From Bacillota bacterium (GTDB taxonomy: Bacteria > Bacillota > Clostridia > Lachnospirales > Lachnospiraceae): 6,023 bases of DNA. Shown piece after piece: positions 5,086-6,023 of the stretch (position 1 is its first letter; each line of letters opens with the position of its first letter). The position numbers were made by a program, and so were the translations under genes. Under the pieces are notes generated by a model. The model was not told the origin of the DNA. It was given only the letters and a program-made list of their open reading frames with translations, and made no database searches. The stretch lies in contig JAEZQN010000175.1 of the NCBI GenBank assembly GCA_023441145.1, positions 1 through 6,023 of the forward strand, written 5' to 3'.

Positions 5086-5995
5086 GAATAAAAGTATAAC
5101 ACAAGACAAACAGAATGATAACCACATTTCGAAATCTATCAAAAGATTCTTTACCAGATTTCATATCTCTTCAGCTTTAAAAGCATCTAATGCCTATAAG
5201 AAAAAAGGGATCCCAGTAGTTGAAATTTTCCAGTATTTGTTTCTGCTGATTTTCTCTAACAGAAGCATGTACATGAATTTAATTACAGGTAGGAACACTC
5301 CATCATTTGCTAAAGATACTGTATACCGTTTTACAAAGATGATCCAGATCAACTGGATTCGTTTTACCACTATTCTTGCATCTAGAATAATAGAGGAAGC
5401 AATTATCCCTCTTAATAATGAAGACCGTGTAAATGTATTCATTATTGATGATTCCATGTTTGAACGTAATCGTTCAAAGAAGGTCGAACTCTTAGCAAAA
5501 GTATATGACCATGCAAAGCATTCTTTTAAATTTGGTTTTCGTATGTTGACACTTGGATGGTCAGACGGAAGTACTTTTCTTCCAGTAAACAGCGTTTTGC
5601 TATCATCCGAAAATAAGAACAATCGAGTTAATGAAGCTGACACTCTGGATAAAAGAACCGTTGGATACAAACGTCGCCAGCTCTCCATGACCAAAGGTAC
5701 AGAGGCAATGATTGAACTTTTAAAAACAGCTAAGACTGCAAAAATCCCGGCAAAATATGTTCTATTTGATAGTTGGTTCTCTTCTCCAAGTACACTTCAC
5801 GCGGTAAAGGAAGTCGGTTATGATGTCATCGGAATGGTCAAGAAAACACCAAAAATGTTCTTTCGTTATAATGGTAAAGATATGTCATTACCTTCGAAGT
5901 TATCAACCACCACTTCAAGTGGTGGTTTAATTTTGGCCCCTCCAGGGCTTAATACCAGCTTACGCCTAAAGGCGTGTTTCGCAGTGCCATTATGA
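5084..5995 (+). pseudogene. IS4-family DDE transposase, C-terminus lost to a second insertion
   Basis: Start ATG 5084 has GGAGG at 5071-5075, eight bases upstream; the frame is open from an ATG at 5018, but that one precedes the promoter. Residues 1-271 are transposase: a Lys/Arg-rich N-terminus, then FIIDDSMFERNRSKKVELL with the first catalytic Asp in IDDS (121-124), the conserved KVYDHAKHSFKFGFRMLTLGWSDG block (139-162), and FDSWFSS with the second catalytic Asp at 229. The sequence leaves the family after GKDMSLPS, at about 5897-5903. The remaining 30 or so residues come from hairpin DNA and end at TGA 5993-5995. The third catalytic residue (Glu of the YREK-type region) and the C-terminal third of a roughly 400-450-residue protein are missing, so the product should be inactive. 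The subgroup within IS4 is not certain. Confidence 0.85.
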
Positions 5996-6023
5996 CTTGC
6001 TGCCTCTCAAAGAGGCTCTCTGC
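5904..6023 (-). ncRNA. Candidate omega RNA (TnpB guide RNA scaffold), 5' part outside window
   Basis: If the terminus is a TnpB-type right end, a minus-strand transcript would fold into the hairpins at 6002-6016, 5962-5975 and 5936-5948, finish with the 5905-5927 stem, and continue into flanking DNA as guide. The guide would be minus-strand sequence leftward from about 5900, within the IS4-family transposase gene. No transcript or TnpB is visible here, so this is inference from structure. Confidence 0.4.
5905..5927. repeat. Perfect terminal hairpin at IS/IS junction
   Basis: AACCACCACTT (5905-5915) and AAGTGGTGGTT (5917-5927) are perfect inverted repeats around a single C; as single strand they fold into a 9-bp stem with a TTCAA loop. 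It lies a few bases inside the point where transposase homology ends, as expected for the subterminal hairpin that Y1 (HUH) transposases recognise. Confidence 0.8.

Larger units (their letters stand above)
4950..6023 (+). mobile_element. IS4-family insertion sequence, interrupted and incomplete (left boundary approximate)
   Basis: The element carries an IS4-family DDE transposase (5084 onward), its promoter (extended -10 at 5035-5043) and a leader. The left end is not visible by sequence alone because the right terminal inverted repeat is outside the window; I place it roughly between 4910 and 5010. From about 5900 to the right edge the IS is interrupted by hairpin-rich DNA resembling an IS200/IS605-type terminus. 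The rest of the transposase and the right end, if still present, should resume beyond that second element. Confidence 0.6.
5900..6023 (-). mobile_element. Terminus of an IS200/IS605-type element, probably right end with omega-RNA-like sequence (partial)
   Basis: Starting where the transposase homology stops, four hairpins follow in about 110 bases: 5905-5915 with 5917-5927 (9-bp stem, 5-base loop), GCCC/GGGC at 5936-5948, ACGCCT/AGGCGT at 5962-5975, and GCCTCT/AGAGGC at 6002-6016. Read on the minus strand this order ends in a strong hairpin at the element boundary, with GGTATTAAGCCC and a GGGGCC segment before it. This layout resembles the 3' (right) end of TnpB-encoding IS200/IS605 elements of Clostridia, where the omega RNA scaffold lies. 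Subterminal hairpins and the absence of long terminal inverted repeats fit that family. No tnpA or tnpB coding sequence is within the window, so a left end of an IS200-type element is also possible. Family identity rests on structure and remembered resemblance. Confidence 0.55.

Noticed and set aside
5194..5694. Minus-strand gene of 166 codons within the transposase region
   Set aside because: It is antisense to conserved transposase sequence, without a recognisable domain or ribosome binding site; it is a shadow of the real gene.
5905..5935. Rho-independent terminator on the plus strand (GC-rich hairpin followed by TTTAATTTT)
   Set aside because: The shape fits a terminator, but it sits exactly at the transposase break and belongs to a series of hairpins, so an IS200/IS605-type terminal hairpin explains it better. 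It may still stop transcription incidentally.
1..6023. CRISPR array, tRNA or rRNA genes
   Set aside because: No regularly spaced direct repeats and no cloverleaf or rRNA-like sequence were seen in either strand.

Overview
The window is AT-rich, with strong AGGAGG-type ribosome binding sites, tightly packed plus-strand genes and TAA, TAG and TGA all in use as stops. This suggests a low-GC Firmicute, most likely a member of the Clostridia; the exact host cannot be fixed from the sequence. Nearly all of it is the head and early tail module of an integrated HK97-like siphovirus (prophage). The right-hand end is occupied by insertion sequences.

Positions 1-4637 hold the structural operon in classical order: prohead protease (cut by the window's left edge), major capsid protein, an unrecognised 145-residue protein in the position of a capsid decoration protein, gp6-like head-tail connector, SPP1 gp16-like head closure protein, HK97 gp10-like tail completion protein, probable tail terminator, phi13-type major tail protein, and a tail assembly chaperone pair. 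Genes abut or overlap by a few bases, so they are presumably translated from one transcript. The proteins would build a capsid, close it, and attach a long non-contractile tail. The chaperone pair carries a canonical A AAA AAG slippery heptamer that joins the two frames by a -1 shift. The capsid gene is split by a single in-frame TGA exactly where relatives are expected to have arginine, so the prophage is probably defective unless the stop is suppressed.

After the chaperone a tape measure gene is expected but none is present. Instead, 4638-4966 contains a good extended -10 promoter and an unrecognised 70-codon gene. Next comes the left part of an IS4-family insertion sequence with its own promoter and a leader inverted repeat placed so that only read-through transcripts would hide the transposase ribosome binding site. 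The transposase reads normally through the first two catalytic aspartates and is then cut near 5900 by a set of hairpins that look like the terminus of an IS200/IS605-type element (minus-strand omega-RNA-like region). That element continues beyond the right edge. The region is therefore a nested set of insertions: an IS605-like element within an IS4-like element within a decaying prophage tail module.
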